From Fratercula arctica (lineage: Eukaryota; Chordata; Aves; Charadriiformes; Alcidae), in NCBI GenBank assembly GCA_947846985.1, contig CANTUZ010000002.1, positions 11,453,587-11,517,586 on the forward strand: a DNA stretch of 64,000 nt. Direction: 5' to 3'. Position 1 is the first letter of the stretch, and each line of letters opens with the position of its first letter. Both the position numbers and the translations under genes were made by a program. Positions 13,001 to 24,953 of the stretch are shown here, piece by piece. The notes beneath the pieces are model-generated. The model made no database searches, had not been told where the DNA came from, and worked only from the letters and a program-made list of their open reading frames with translations.

Positions 13001-16000
13001 TGAAACTTTACTTTATAAGAAAGTTATGTATTTTATCTAACATGTTCAGGAAGTGTCGTATTTGCAGTCTGTAAATGGTTTGTTTGCTGGGTCTTTTTTA
13101 CAAACTGGTATTTAGTTGACATCTGCACAACTGGGAAGGACTCTCCAAAGGTTACAAGGCAATGATGAAGCTGGTCAAACAGAGTTCTGTTAGCACAGCT
13201 GATAGGAGCTGAAGGGACTGGAAGGTGGAAAAAAAATCCCAGGTATGTATGAGTCTTCACTTGATAGAAACCACAGTAGAAAGGTAGATTCTTCACCTTA
13301 AATCAGTACCCACTCTGGAGGATGAAAGCTGACCAACAATAATCTGTATCTGGGAAATTTCATTAAGCATTCTGATAATTAGTTTAACCTGACAGTCTTG
13401 TGAAGCCAAACCAGGATTACAGGTGTAAGACTGTATGTGATCTTTTTCTGCACCTGTTTCTTTATATAATAGTTGCTTTACTGAATGCTGCCTAGAACAG
13501 AACACTTACTTTCTTTTCATTTGTACATGAACATTGACTAACACTGAGGAGTGACTCAGGTGTGGCTAGCAAACTACAGAACACTATACCCTCTGTTTTC
13601 CAGGGAGTGACAATCCCAAATAAAGTAACGCTCACACCCCATTTTACAGAATCAGGGTTGCACGACAATATGCTACCAAACCACCAAAGGCCATCCTTTG
13701 GCAAGAATTCTCTCATTTGAGGAGAGTTAAGCAGAGTATCTTTGTCAAAGAGCAGGAAAACATGGGCACTCCTGAGCCAAGGCCATCTTCCAGACTGCAA
13801 CAGAGATAATGGAAATTTAACTAGAAAGACAATGTACAAATATTTATTTGCTAATACTCCATCTTAAATAGAGCTAAACAGATTGTATAAAACCAGCTCT
13901 AAGCAAGCCCTATTCAAATATTTGTTGCCTTAAATCACCATAAATCCAGGAACCCTGGACCTGCAACCATTCTTATTTACACCAAACATAAAAACAACTC
14001 CAGGAAAACTGGTGAGGCTATTCATAAAAGTCTGCATTTTATATACTTCTGTTGATAACAGAGTCTCTTCACGCAGTGATGAACTTTCATCAGAAAGCAA
14101 GTTAGTACTATTCTAATACTGGATGGACAAAAAGAAAGATGATGAATGACAAGAAGCCCACCCTGTTCAAGGAGCATTAGGTGGCCAAACTCAGATTCTA
14201 GCAGCTTCATGCAGAGGCTTAGGTGAGGCTCATCCCCCACTTCACATGCACTACTATTTAATTTAGTCTCTCTGGCATGAACCTCCCTAAACTGCAAGTT
14301 AAGAGAAAGGTGCACAACTGTGCTCCTTTTAACAACCTGAGTAGCCACCCCATCACTGGGTAGCTGGTCATTTCAGAGTTCTTCACTATCTGCTAAACTA
14401 TGAAAGTAGTTACATAATCTGAAGATGATAAAGTATTGTTCGAAAATTCTCCCAAGTAATTGTTTAATTAGGAAAGTTTGACAACTGGGTGTGATCAGCT
14501 CCTTCATTCAAGCTGAATCAGATCCTTCATAAAAGCTGCGTGTTCTGCTTTCTAAAATGTCAGCCATTTGACAGCTGTTTGTTCTCAAGCCTGTGTGCTG
14601 TGTCCATTTCCTCCTCCCTTCTCAGTTATTTACTTTCAGATTATAAACTCATCAGAGCAGGTGTTACTCAGAGAAACAAAAGCAAATGGACAGAAAAAAA
14701 AAATCTTTGTCTTGTTGGGTGGCATAAAACCAACCAGATACAGTACTAAAACAACCTTCCCATTCCGCTTTTTAAATCCTATTTGATTATAGCATTATAA
14801 ATTTTATACTATTTTAAAATGTGAGTGATTGCTCCCAAAGAACATGGTTGTTTTATTTTTCTGCATCTCTTAAGATGGAAATTCATCTGATAGCATCAGT
14901 TAACTTTGGGTTTCCCTTCAAAATTTCTGTTTTCACTATTATTACATTTATTTTGAATATGCAATTTTTAGAACTGCCCTTTATCCTTGGAAATCATCCC
15001 CTACATGTAATGTATGTTGGTAAATTGTTATTATGAGCTGACCTAGTTGACCAAAATAAACTTCCAGATAGGTAGTACTAACAGGAATACTTTAACAATT
15101 GAAATTTCACTTTATCATTGAGGAAAGAGAAAATTGCAAAATCTGATCCAAGATTTCAAGGGTAAAAAAAATCCCAGACATTTCTTAAATATAGATAAAA
15201 CAAAAATAAAAAATCTAAAAGTAATGTCCTGTGTTAAAGAATTTTAGGGGGGCATTATCTCTGCCAACTATGTCACTAACTCCAAGATGTGTTCACCTAC
15301 CTAAATGCTTGATGATATTTACCTTGGTATGTTGTCTTCAGTAATATGCAACTATTTCCAGAAAGTCATGACAGATGTATAATTCCCAAATTTCCCTTTT
15401 CCCCTCCTTCTGTTCTTCTGTTGGGACATAAGTATGAACTGGGATAGTCACCAGTGACTACAGCCTTCTCCAGCAAATGGAAGGAGTTGCTGTAATCCAT
15501 GGGGTCATACCATGAAAATAAGAAACAGTGTTTAGCTGAGAAACTGGGATGAAAGGTGAGGCCAGGTCACAGAAGAAGTTGGGTATAATATTTTGCTAGG
15601 GTAAGTAAGGCATTGCGTAGACTACATACTGAAAATACTGAGCTGTGCTAAAATCTAGAAAAGGAAAGAAGATTTTATGAGAAATAGCTCACTGAAGATA
15701 TTTGATAGCCTAATATCTATCATATCACATACCAAACAAAGCAGAAATACAAACAGCAAGTAGATGAAGTATTCCACACTCTATAACAAATCATTTTGCC
15801 AAAAGAAATACACCATAATGTATGCGTGCTTTAAAAAATAGAATAGACATTTACATTCTTTGGTGGTGATTTATATGCATTAATCAAGAGTTATAATCCT
15901 TGATGCCACATTTTTAATTCAGGGCTGAAGAGTAAATAGAATTTAATGTCTAACTTAAAAATCGGTTGTGTAAGAGAGGTCAGGTTAATAGGAGACCATC

Positions 16001-17617
16001 ATTTAGAAGGACGCAAATCAAAGTTTCATGCTATGGAGAGCTCAGGGGCAACAGTGGCATAAACTAATCCTATCCCCCAACCCAGCTCCCTGTTGCTATT
16101 TCATGGATACCAGCACTAATACCAACTCTGTTTTCACTGCTTGGGGGCAAGGTTGGTCCAGTTTTTTTGTCTCAGCCAAACCGATACCCTTTACAAGGGC
16201 AAGATCAAGCAGTCACTGGCAGGAACACCATAAACTTTTGTACTGCAAAGCTGCAGCCTGATAATAATTGAAAAAACACAGACAATTTCTTAACATACAA
16301 ACTCCTCCTCAGGCATGAAGATGAGGCATGACCTTCCAGGTGAAGTAAAGTAGTTGTCTGAAACAACTGCTCTGAGTTTAACTGAATTGTATTAACCAAC
16401 TAAAAAAGTTGTAGAGAAAAAAACCCTTTCCTGGTGCAGAGCAGAATATTAACAGGAGAAGAGGTTATAATATCTTTAGCTCTTTTAGGACAGCAACAGA
16501 CAGACATGTAATTATCTCCTGCAGAATAATGAGAGCAGAATGTTTCTGTGTGCCAGAAATCCAAAATATCCATCAGTTTTTCAGCATCCAAGATTGATAT
16601 TCGTAAGGTATTTTGCAGAATTTGTTGAGGTTCAAACTTGAGATCAACAATTAATTAGGCAGGGAGGGAGTAAAAATGAAGGCTTTACACGTATCTGGAT
16701 ATTTCCTGATTTTTATTGAACCCTGTAAGTTTATTATAATATGTAGTGTGCGTTTGGTCTCAGTTGCACTGTTTTCTATGAGGACATCTGGAAGTATATT
16801 ACATTTTGGGAGGCACATATATCTGTGTGCATTACCTTGTTGGCTTGTTGGGTGTGATTTCAAGCTTATGTAACTGTCATTGCATGCTGTTAAGCTATGA
16901 CTGAAAGAAAAGACCTTACACCCACTACAACCAGTTGTACTTCCCATAAAACTTCCAGTTACTGATTTTTACACATTAAAATAGCTTGTTTTATCAACAT
17001 ATTCGTTTGAAGCAAAATAGGTATGCAATGTTAAGTGCTGTCCATTCAGAGAGACTGTGCATCAATAAACTCTGTTTAGTATTTAAGAATGTTGCACTGA
17101 AAGAAACTATAGTAAAAAACACAGTAAGATGCAGCAATTTACTAAGCTACTTTACTTCTCAAAAGGAATAAATTCTATAAAGTTAAGCCCCTCTAATCTT
17201 TTCAGAAAAAAAGTTTCCTAATTTTTTGATGAGCACAGCTGTTCTGAATGGTATACTGTTAGTGGGAATGCTATGGTGTATTGAGGCTATGAAATAGTTG
17301 AGATAAAAATAGAGCCCTTCCATCCCCCTCACAAGTAAAACCCCTAAAACTCACATAAGAAAACTCAGTAATCCTATGTAACATTAACCTCCATGCCCTT
17401 CATGCTCTCTCTTGACTATCCCAACCTAGTAAGTCTTCATGGTCCCCTTCTTCAGCTCTCCAACACCAGACTCCCCCACCATTTGTCTCTCTTACCTACA
17501 GACCTCCTGTTCATTTACCTGCTTTTTTCCCTGCTCTTGTTCATTCCATTATATCTCATTCAGAGGTCACCTTCATTTGTTTGCAATTACCAGAGGGTGA
17601 TTTTTATTAGAATCATT

Positions 17618-17747
17618 TAAAAGACTGGTAGACATAGTGCTTAGAGATATAGTTTAGATTAGTGATGGTTTTTGTTAGGTTGGTGGTTGGACTAGATGAT
17701 CCTAAAGGTCCCTTCCAACCTAGGCAATTCTATGATTCTATGATTTT
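17618..17747 (+). mobile_element. CR1 LINE 3' end, very short copy
   Basis: About 130 bp ending in GGTCCCTTCCAACCTAGGCA followed by the CR1 tail octamers (ATTCTATG ATTCTATG ATT). Only the 3'-most part survives, which is typical of severe 5' truncation during target-primed reverse transcription. It is oriented opposite to PTPRN2. Confidence 0.88.
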
Positions 17748-18535
17748 CTCAGAGACATTTTTTCCAGGACGACTACTATCCTCCATTCACCTCATTTGTT
17801 CCAGTCCCTTACGTGCCTGACTACTCACTCACAGGACCTTCCTAAACAACTTACTTGCAAAATCTATATATCTCAAAGTCATGGCTGTGGTTTTGAAGTA
17901 AGTAGTAGTAGGTCATCCTCAACCAACCTAACTCTAGTTTAAGCTACTTCATTTGTCTCACCTCAGTGGGGAAAGACCAGTGAATCCCTCTCCAAATGTG
18001 CTTACCTCTCCCCAACTTTACCTGAGCTTCTGATTTTTGAATAGCTAAATTGCAGTACATAGATATTTACAGCCAGATACCCACCCTAGCCTGGGAAACA
18101 GACTGAGACAATACTAACTGCAAAGCAATAGCTGCACTCAGGGAGACACTTATCTGACCTGTGTTAGATATGTACAGTTGGGTAAAATTAATTGAAATTT
18201 ATAAACTAGATACAGGTTAAAAGGAGCCTAGAATGATTAGCTCAAATAATTACATTTAGTTGATGAATCCCACCCCTTACATTAAGAGAAATAAATCCTT
18301 TCTATTCCCAGAGCAGTTTCTCATAGTCTACACACATCTCCTGACTCCATTTTTGCCACAGCTTTGGCCTAAATGAACGACTTAATATTTCTAATTTGTG
18401 AATCCCTTTTCCTTCTGGTCACCTTGCCTCATTTTCTCATGCCTCAAACTGGTCCATTGAACATCTCAGTTTTGCTGCTGTATTTGACTGTCTCTTCCAT
18501 GAGAAAAAGTAACTCCACTCTATCTTAAAACAAAA

Positions 18536-18598
18536 CAAAAAAAAAGTTATAGTTTAAGTTTTAAAGTTTAAAGTTTAAACATCTTAAAGTTTACACCT
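18536..18598. repeat. AAAGTTTA low-complexity cluster
   Basis: A poly-A stretch followed by repeated AAGTTTAA/AAAGTTTA words, including the palindrome GTTTAAAC. The repeat is imperfect. I see no further function. Confidence 0.6.
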
Positions 18599-21500
18599 TT
18601 ACAGATCATATACAACTCACTAATCGTGATCTCCAATTCCAATAATTTTACTTCTACTAAACATTTAATTTCTCATTCCCTCATTCCCAACATGCCTCTG
18701 TTCTTTGGCATCTCTTCTGGTTGTTTCCCTGCAAACATGCTCTTCACCTGCTTATTCTTCATTTGCAAACATAAAACTTCAACAATATTACTTACTGCCT
18801 TCCTAGATTTATTAATAATGACCATGCTGAGCCTAAATAAATATACATCCAGCTCAGCATCCTGACTTTGATGGAGACTAGCAGTGCACTTTCCCTATGG
18901 GATACTTTCCCTCCTTTGCCAATTTTATCACCAAAACCAGACTGATCTTTCCTCCAATCTTTATTCAATGCCCTCCTAAAACTGATTGTAAACACCAGCA
19001 CAGATTTTAGCAAGACCTTACGTATGCTGATTTTGTAAGAATAACTTCAGAGATTTATCTAAATTTTAGACTACAGTGTAAGTAAGTGGGATAAGGCCAA
19101 AATATATATGGTTTCCAGGAAGCTGAAATATATACCGCCTTTTGGCTTCCACAGGAAGGAATTCTTCTTATGGATTCAGATATGGGAATCACCTACATCT
19201 GAGCTCATATTCTTATGCTCTTTTTCCAGCCAATGGAAATCTGATCAACGCAGCAGACCTCAGCTCCCTGCTCGTCAGTGGGCTCCACTGCCTTCAGGGA
19301 GTGCAGTTGCCCTTTTCTCACTAAGGACAGTCTCTCCACACTGAAGTTTATAAGCATTGCTGTTCACTGTAACAAAGTACACAGGCAACTGCCTATTTAT
19401 CATTAGTGTGTCAGTATTAACCACCTTTTGCTATTTTAGCAGAACTGCCCAAATATTCCAGGATCTAACAACTAGGAGTAACCAGATTTAGATTACTGAT
19501 GGCATGGTATGATGACAGTGTGGTATGATGAACATTTTGGAACTGGTATTACTCCTTGATAGCAAAAAAAGAAGGAAGACAAGTAGAAATACTGTCTTTT
19601 ATTTCACCAAATACAGAGAAATGTTGGGGTACACTCACATAGGAGGCAGGAATGAGCTTATATTTCCAAAAACTTGTCTGTTTTCTCTCAATCAGTAAAC
19701 CAAACAAAAAGAAAAAAAAATCTCCCTAGAAATCCCATCCTATGAACAACCTTTAGAGCACCCTACAATGACTTCCTTTTACTGATAGACAAATAATTCA
19801 CTTCCTGTCCATTTGAAACTTTCAACAAAAACAAATTACATAGTAAAAAGATAGTGTAAAATGGCCATGGGATGGTGTCAAAAATATTAATGCATATTCT
19901 TACCTTTAATTCAATGGAACTAACAGATAGACATGCCTTGATATCAAGCTACTTTGAAGTTGCTTTCTAACATAACTGATTACTTAGAAACATTTCTAGA
20001 ATATACAAAAATACTTTTGAGGAAGGGAAGCATACAACTTCCTACATTGAATCATTCAAGTTCTGAGCACACAGCATTGTCTTAATTAAATTATTTTTTT
20101 GATATTTTTATTTGCTAGCATTATATCATAAATTGCACTCCATCATCAATAATTACATTAAATCAACGTGATATCAAAATACCTGAGTGCCTATGAGAAG
20201 TTCCAAATAAATATAACTGGAAAGTCAGGCAATTTTATCTACTGAACAGATGGTAACACTGTAATTCCTCCACTTTCTCAGCCAGTCTGCTACAAGCCTC
20301 AACCAGCATTTTGACCCAAATGCTACTGCAGACAATGGGAAGGTTGACATTGACTTCAGTGAGCTTCAGCTCAGCTCAGAATTGCTGCAAGAAGCAAAAT
20401 TTCAGTCTTCATGGATCTCCAAGACAGTTGACAACTATGGCTGAGAACAAGTTATGTTAATTTTGTTATGGTAACATCTATGCAACAAGAACTAAAAGAA
20501 GATATACTTTTTTGCTGTTTCTCGTGAAACACCCATAGACAAAAACTCTCCGTCCCTTCTTCCTTTGGATGAGCGCTAACTGAAAAGCCAAAAAAAAGAT
20601 GTATTTTTTTCATCTGCCCTCCTCTTTATTTCATTCCCTTGTAATTTAAGAATCAACACTGGAGAAATGCTTTCCACCAATGGTAAATGAAGTCCCTGCT
20701 CTTGTAATTTCTTACTTCTGATCAACTTTAATCACTTTAAAATCCTAACCCATGTCTAAAATATCTTTCAGCTGTTAAACATGCACTCTGTACTTTGTGC
20801 AAGTCCTACAAGTAACCTGCAACATTTTTAAAAAGTCTTTGAGTAACCTTTCTATCATCAATTACATTTAAACCCTAGTGAAATATAAGACACTGTTTTG
20901 CTCACTGTATGTGTCAGGAACTCACAGCTACAGGTTTAGAAGAATATTTCATGTTTATAAGCTTAAATGCAACCAACTTGTCTTTTTGTTAGTTAGTTAA
21001 AAACTAAATTCGCAGGCATTTGACTGACAAAAATTTTGCATATGATGATTTCAATATGACTTTGAAGGAACTTTTACATTGTGCACCGAGTAACTGTTTC
21101 CAGAAATTTCCACAGCATATTAATGTACTCATTTAAGAAGAAAATGCAGACGGAAAAATGGGATTGCACGCAGCACAAAAGATCAAATTATATTGCAAAA
21201 TTATACTCATATTCGCTGAAGGTTATAAGCATCATTTTACACATTAGAGGTCAATGTGAAGGCACTGCAGCAAGCACACACTTTCTCTCTTTTCTAATAC
21301 ATATGAGGATGATTTCTGCTGTAAAGTATCGGTATTTTAGGACTAATGAAATAACGTGATTAGAATGTTCACAGTTTACTTTGTTCTCAAGTTCTCTACC
21401 TCACCCAGCTGATCAAATATAAAAATAAAATACCACTGCAACTTTCTGAATAGATAGTCTACTTAAAAAGCCATACAACTGCACGAAAAACTTTGTTAGA

Positions 21501-24245
21501 GCTGCAATTTTTACTGAAGTAAGTGCTTAGTGTTTATTGGAAAGCATTTTAAGTTTAACTGCTTCCTCAGCATTATTATTTTCTAATAAGAAAATGTCTC
21601 ATTGAAAAGAAAATAATGCATAAAACCATCACTACTGGAACAGAGTAACCGAAATCTGTGGAATTTAGCAAACATGATTAGGATATATTGTTCACAGATT
21701 ATTATTCTGTAAAACATTCAAAAAGAAGTTCCATAATCTTAAGTGGACTGTCGCTTATAAACAATTGAAGATTTATTTAGAATATTAAACTCCCAGCCCC
21801 AGTGTTTCATCAAAGATTAGTGAACACTACTATGACCTCACCTGATTTTTTTTCTACTGAAAAGAATCTCTCTCCTGGGCTAAACCTGGGCAAGAGACAG
21901 AGAGAGTGGAAGGGCTATACTTTTCCTCATTTTTTCATATTTCAAATGCTACTATAAATGTCAAGAAATGGAATAATATGTGCTTTTGTTGATAATAGCA
22001 TCTTATAAAACCACCTTCCCACAGGAACAATCTACAAAACCTCATGAATTACAGAGGCAGAAGAAGCAGAAATCCAAATCTTTAATCTTATTTAAATGTA
22101 ACTTTAAAACTTCCAATTTCTTAAACAAGTTTGTAAGTATGTTACGAAATAAATAGGTCACCATTTGGAGATGACTGGAAAGCATAGACAAAAGTTGACC
22201 AAAAAGAGAGGAAAATAATGAAATTGGATTAAAACATCCTATGAAATGGTAAAGGTCATGAACTTCTACTTCTGAACCAGCTTTTAGGAAGACTTTCTGA
22301 AACGCTAAATAGGCATAAATTAATAAAAAACTGTTTCTATAATTACATGGCTTTTAAGGCAGTTTCCAGCACATATTATAGAGGTTTCATAATGCACCTG
22401 TGTTCAATTTTTAATTAAAGAAGATAGGACTGTGCACAAGAAGAAACCAAATTAGTATTTTCCACCTATAACCACAAATAATCCCAAAGCTCAGATACCT
22501 TGTAAAATTACAGTTGCATCTCCTGCTCATGTCTAAAAATTGTAGTCTAAAATTGAACATAATCCATCATAATAAATAGTTTGGAGTCAAGATTAATGAG
22601 ATCTGAAATACAGGTCAATAAAAGAAATAAAGGAAGTCTAAGGGAAGAGACAGATAAAACTGTTTCACTTCCAGCAATGCAAACATTTTCCTGCATCTTG
22701 TCAAACAATAAATCCTCTCCCTTCTTTCACAGAGATCCATGAGATATCAGTTAGTTCCCTATCCCAGCAAGAAGCAGAAAGCCTCAACTTGTTTTACTGC
22801 TCTTGAAATATCTCTGAATTATACCTCCCAGACCACTGGATTCACTGTGTAAGATCAAGCCTGCTCTTCCCCATTCCCTTCCACGCAAGGACAGCCTTAA
22901 CTGTCAGGCAGGCACCCTTGCCGAGGCAGAAGCACAGAGAAGCTACAGGGAAGTAACACACACAAACATTGTTTTGTAGCTACAACACGCTGGAAAATAT
23001 TTTGTGACCCAGACTGATTTGCAGTTTATGTTTAGGGAGAGAGAATCAAAATCTGACTAGTTTGAAAGCACAATGTATAGCCTATTGCATTAGTAAAGGT
23101 AAAAATTACAGCTATTACTTTCAATATTTGTATGCAAGCTTTCTCCTCAGCAGATTAGGAGAAACAGTCTATATCTATAGCAACCAGGAGAGAGGAGGGA
23201 GGGATATATCCAGCCCAAACCATTTGTCCTTAAAACCCTGCATCACTACCTTCACTATAGCAAGCATCTAATAGCTCATTTTTATTGCCACTTGAGTGAA
23301 GTCTCATTAAAAATATGGTCAGCTGATTTTAATTCCTTCTTAATAAACAGCATGTACATGAGGAAGACTGCAGTGATACTTTTGTGGCAGGCTTCCTTTG
23401 TTTCTTAAAGTCATTCTATTTTTCATTAGAAAAAGATTTCTTAGGGACAGCTAGTTTAGCTTTCAGTCTTTGATCTCCATAACCACTCTGGGTAGGTATT
23501 AAACTGGGAAAAAATATAAAATTTTTCAAGTTATGACCTTCTTGACTTAAAGTGAGTTTCAGAAAGATACTGTAAATGAAAGGAGACTGACTTTATTAGT
23601 AGATCTCACTGGAGAAAATTCTGGTGAGCATACAGTCATGAGTGTCTCAGTGCAAGCAGAGGACTGCCAGGGACACTGTCACAGGACAATAACATTATCT
23701 TAAATGCACAGAGTTTGCTTTCAGGATCCCTTCGTGTTAGTGTGGGTCATTTTAGCAGGTGGGGATGTTTATTGCAGATGGTATCTTCTAAAAGAGGAAG
23801 GGATTGGTCAAGGAATGTCTTGACAGAAGAAGACTGCTTAATGGTCTTCACTGGGCAGCAGTGGGTATTTTTAGACACCTCTAAAACAGCCTTAGCCAGG
23901 AGCCAGTGCTGCCTTCCACCTCCAGCAGCATGAGTTAAGGGTGGACACCAGTGAAGGCTGGGCTCCACCTGGGGACTTGTGGTCTGGGGGTTTCCCGTGG
24001 CTTCCAAATGGGAGGGCAGTTTCGTGGGCTGAATCCACTAAGTGGGGAGGAGGGTTAAATATGTGGAGGCTGGAAGCATTTTTGGTGACTCCCCACTAGT
24101 GGACCTCGACTTTAGGGGCCTCATGATTGTCTCAGTGTAAGTTTTCAGCGTATGGGGAGACTTGGTGAGGCCGGCTCCTCGGAGGTGGCCCCAGAGATCC
24201 CACCCGAGACACGCCGCTGGGGCAGCTGGGGCCCTGGGCCGGCCT

Positions 24246-24278
24246 GGGGGTGACCAGGGACCGGCAGGGAGAGGGGGG
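24246..24278 (+). other. potential G-quadruplex
   Basis: The plus strand has four G runs (GGGGG, GGG, GGG, GGGGGG) separated by loops of two to seven bases within about 33 bp, inside the CpG island and just left of the minisatellite. On the minus (transcribed) sense this would be C-rich. Confidence 0.45.
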
Positions 24279-24306
24279 ATCCGGGAGGTGTGAAGGGCCG
24301 GGAGCC

Positions 24307-24552
24307 CGTCGCGATGGGCCGGAGGACAGGGACCCTCAGCGGGAGCCGGTCGTGAGGGACTGGAGGACGGGTCCCCTCGGCGGGGGCCGGTCGTGAGGGA
24401 CCGGAGGACGGGTCCCCTCGGCGGGGGCCGGTCGTGAGGGACCGGAGGACGGGTCCCCTCGGCGGGGGCCGGTCGTGAGGGACCGGAGGACCGGTCCCCT
24501 CGGCGGGAGCCGGTGGTGAAGGGCCGGAGGACGGGGCCCCTCAGCGGCAGCA
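24307..24552. repeat. 41-bp GC-rich minisatellite, about six copies
   Basis: The word GGTCGTGAGGGA (or a close variant) recurs at 24,348, 24,389, 24,430, 24,471 and 24,512, exactly 41 bases apart, with a degenerate leading copy at about 24,307. The central copies are almost identical; the outer ones carry substitutions (for example GGTGGTGAAGGG at 24,512), the usual pattern of a tandem array homogenised in its middle. The array starts about 130 bp inside intron 1 after the exon 1 donor. Its translation produces a repetitive proline/arginine-rich pseudo-ORF that should not be taken as coding, because the unit length is not a multiple of three and it lies past the splice donor. Confidence 0.95.
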
Positions 24553-24685
24553 GTGCGGGCGCGGCCGCCGGGGGCCTGTCGAGCTGCCTCTGAGGCAGCT
24601 GTCGGGCAGCAGCTGAGGGAGCGAGGGGACGGCGCGGCCCCGCTCCCCGTCAGCCCCCACACCTCCCGCCCCTCGCCCCACTCAC

Positions 24686-24803
24686 CGATCCGCGCCTCGG
24701 CGGCGGCTCCGGCGGAGGGCGGTTGGCCGCGCGGGGCGGCGGCGAGGACCTGCAGCAGCGGCGGCAGCAGCAGCGGGAGGACGGAGCCGAGCGCCCCCAT
24801 CAT
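24686..24803 (-). CDS. PTPRN2: PTPRN2 exon 1: signal peptide of phogrin (IA-2beta)
   Basis: PTPRN2 is a receptor-type tyrosine-phosphatase-like protein of dense-core secretory granules in neurons and endocrine cells. It is catalytically weak or inactive as a protein phosphatase and is involved in granule cargo and insulin/neurotransmitter secretion. This exon reads from ATG at 24,803 to a GTGAGT donor after 24,686: 39 codons plus one base. The product starts MMGALGSVLPLLLPPLLQVL, a textbook signal peptide with a leucine-rich core, followed by a small Ala/Pro/Gly linker ending EARI plus a split G codon. The remembered mammalian protein has the same architecture (MGPP, poly-Leu, then a linker ending RLG before the cysteine-rich domain) and the same phase-1 exon end. 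The double ATG gives two alternative starts; the second has G at +4. Supporting context: CpG island, RE1 site, and NCAPG2 as the next gene upstream. Only one short exon is visible, so identity rests partly on synteny. Confidence 0.78.
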
Positions 24804-24856
24804 GCCTGGCCCATCGCAGGCGGCTGTCCCGCTCCCCTGCCCGCCGCCGCCAGCCC

Positions 24857-24865
24857 TCACTCCAT
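24857..24865 (-). other. minimal upstream ORF (ATG-GAG-TGA)
   Basis: On the minus strand a two-codon ORF with an immediate stop lies about 60 nt upstream of the PTPRN2 start codon. If the transcription start is further upstream, this uORF would sit in the 5' leader and could dampen initiation. Whether it is transcribed is unknown. Confidence 0.35.
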
Positions 24866-24932
24866 ACCGCCCGCCCGCCCTTTTGCCTCCCGCAGCCGCT
24901 CCCCGACTCCGGCGAGAGGCAGCCGCAGCAGA

Positions 24933-24953
24933 TTCAACACCCAGGACAGCGAC
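24933..24953 (+). promoter_or_regulatory. RE1/NRSE (REST-binding) site
   Basis: The plus strand reads TTCAACACC, then CA, then GGACAGCGAC. The canonical RE1 is TTCAGCACC-NN-GGACAGCGCC, so both half-sites are present at the correct 2-bp spacing with only two mismatches at informative positions (A for G in the left half, A for C in the right half). It lies about 130 bp upstream of the PTPRN2 start codon. REST silences neuronal and neuroendocrine genes in other tissues, so a site here fits a dense-core-granule gene. Confidence 0.82.

Larger units (their letters stand above)
1..24685 (-). other. PTPRN2: PTPRN2 intron 1 (partial, 3' part outside window)
   Basis: This is AT-rich DNA without any recognisable exon. 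It follows the splice donor of the signal-peptide exon, whose first intron bases read GTGAGT on the minus strand (24,685 downwards). I looked for the expected second PTPRN2 exon, the cysteine-rich start of the lumenal domain, and did not see it; the first introns of PTPRN2 are very long in mammals, so it probably lies left of the window. The open frames here are short, lack splice-bounded similarity and look like chance. Contents I can name are two CR1 remnants (9,606-10,035 and 17,618-17,747), small tandem duplications and simple repeats. Apart from those I see nothing supportable in this stretch. Assignment to PTPRN2 is an inference from the exon call. Confidence 0.7.

Noticed and set aside
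20281..20380. Sequence resembling the ancient amniote repeat words 'AATGGGA...TTGACTTCAGTG'
   Set aside because: Similarity is limited to a few short words, too little to name a repeat family.
24336..24685. Continuation of the PTPRN2 exon 1 frame past the GTGAGT donor
   Set aside because: It runs through the 41-bp minisatellite and has no similarity to PTPRN2. The donor is strong and its phase matches the mammalian exon boundary.
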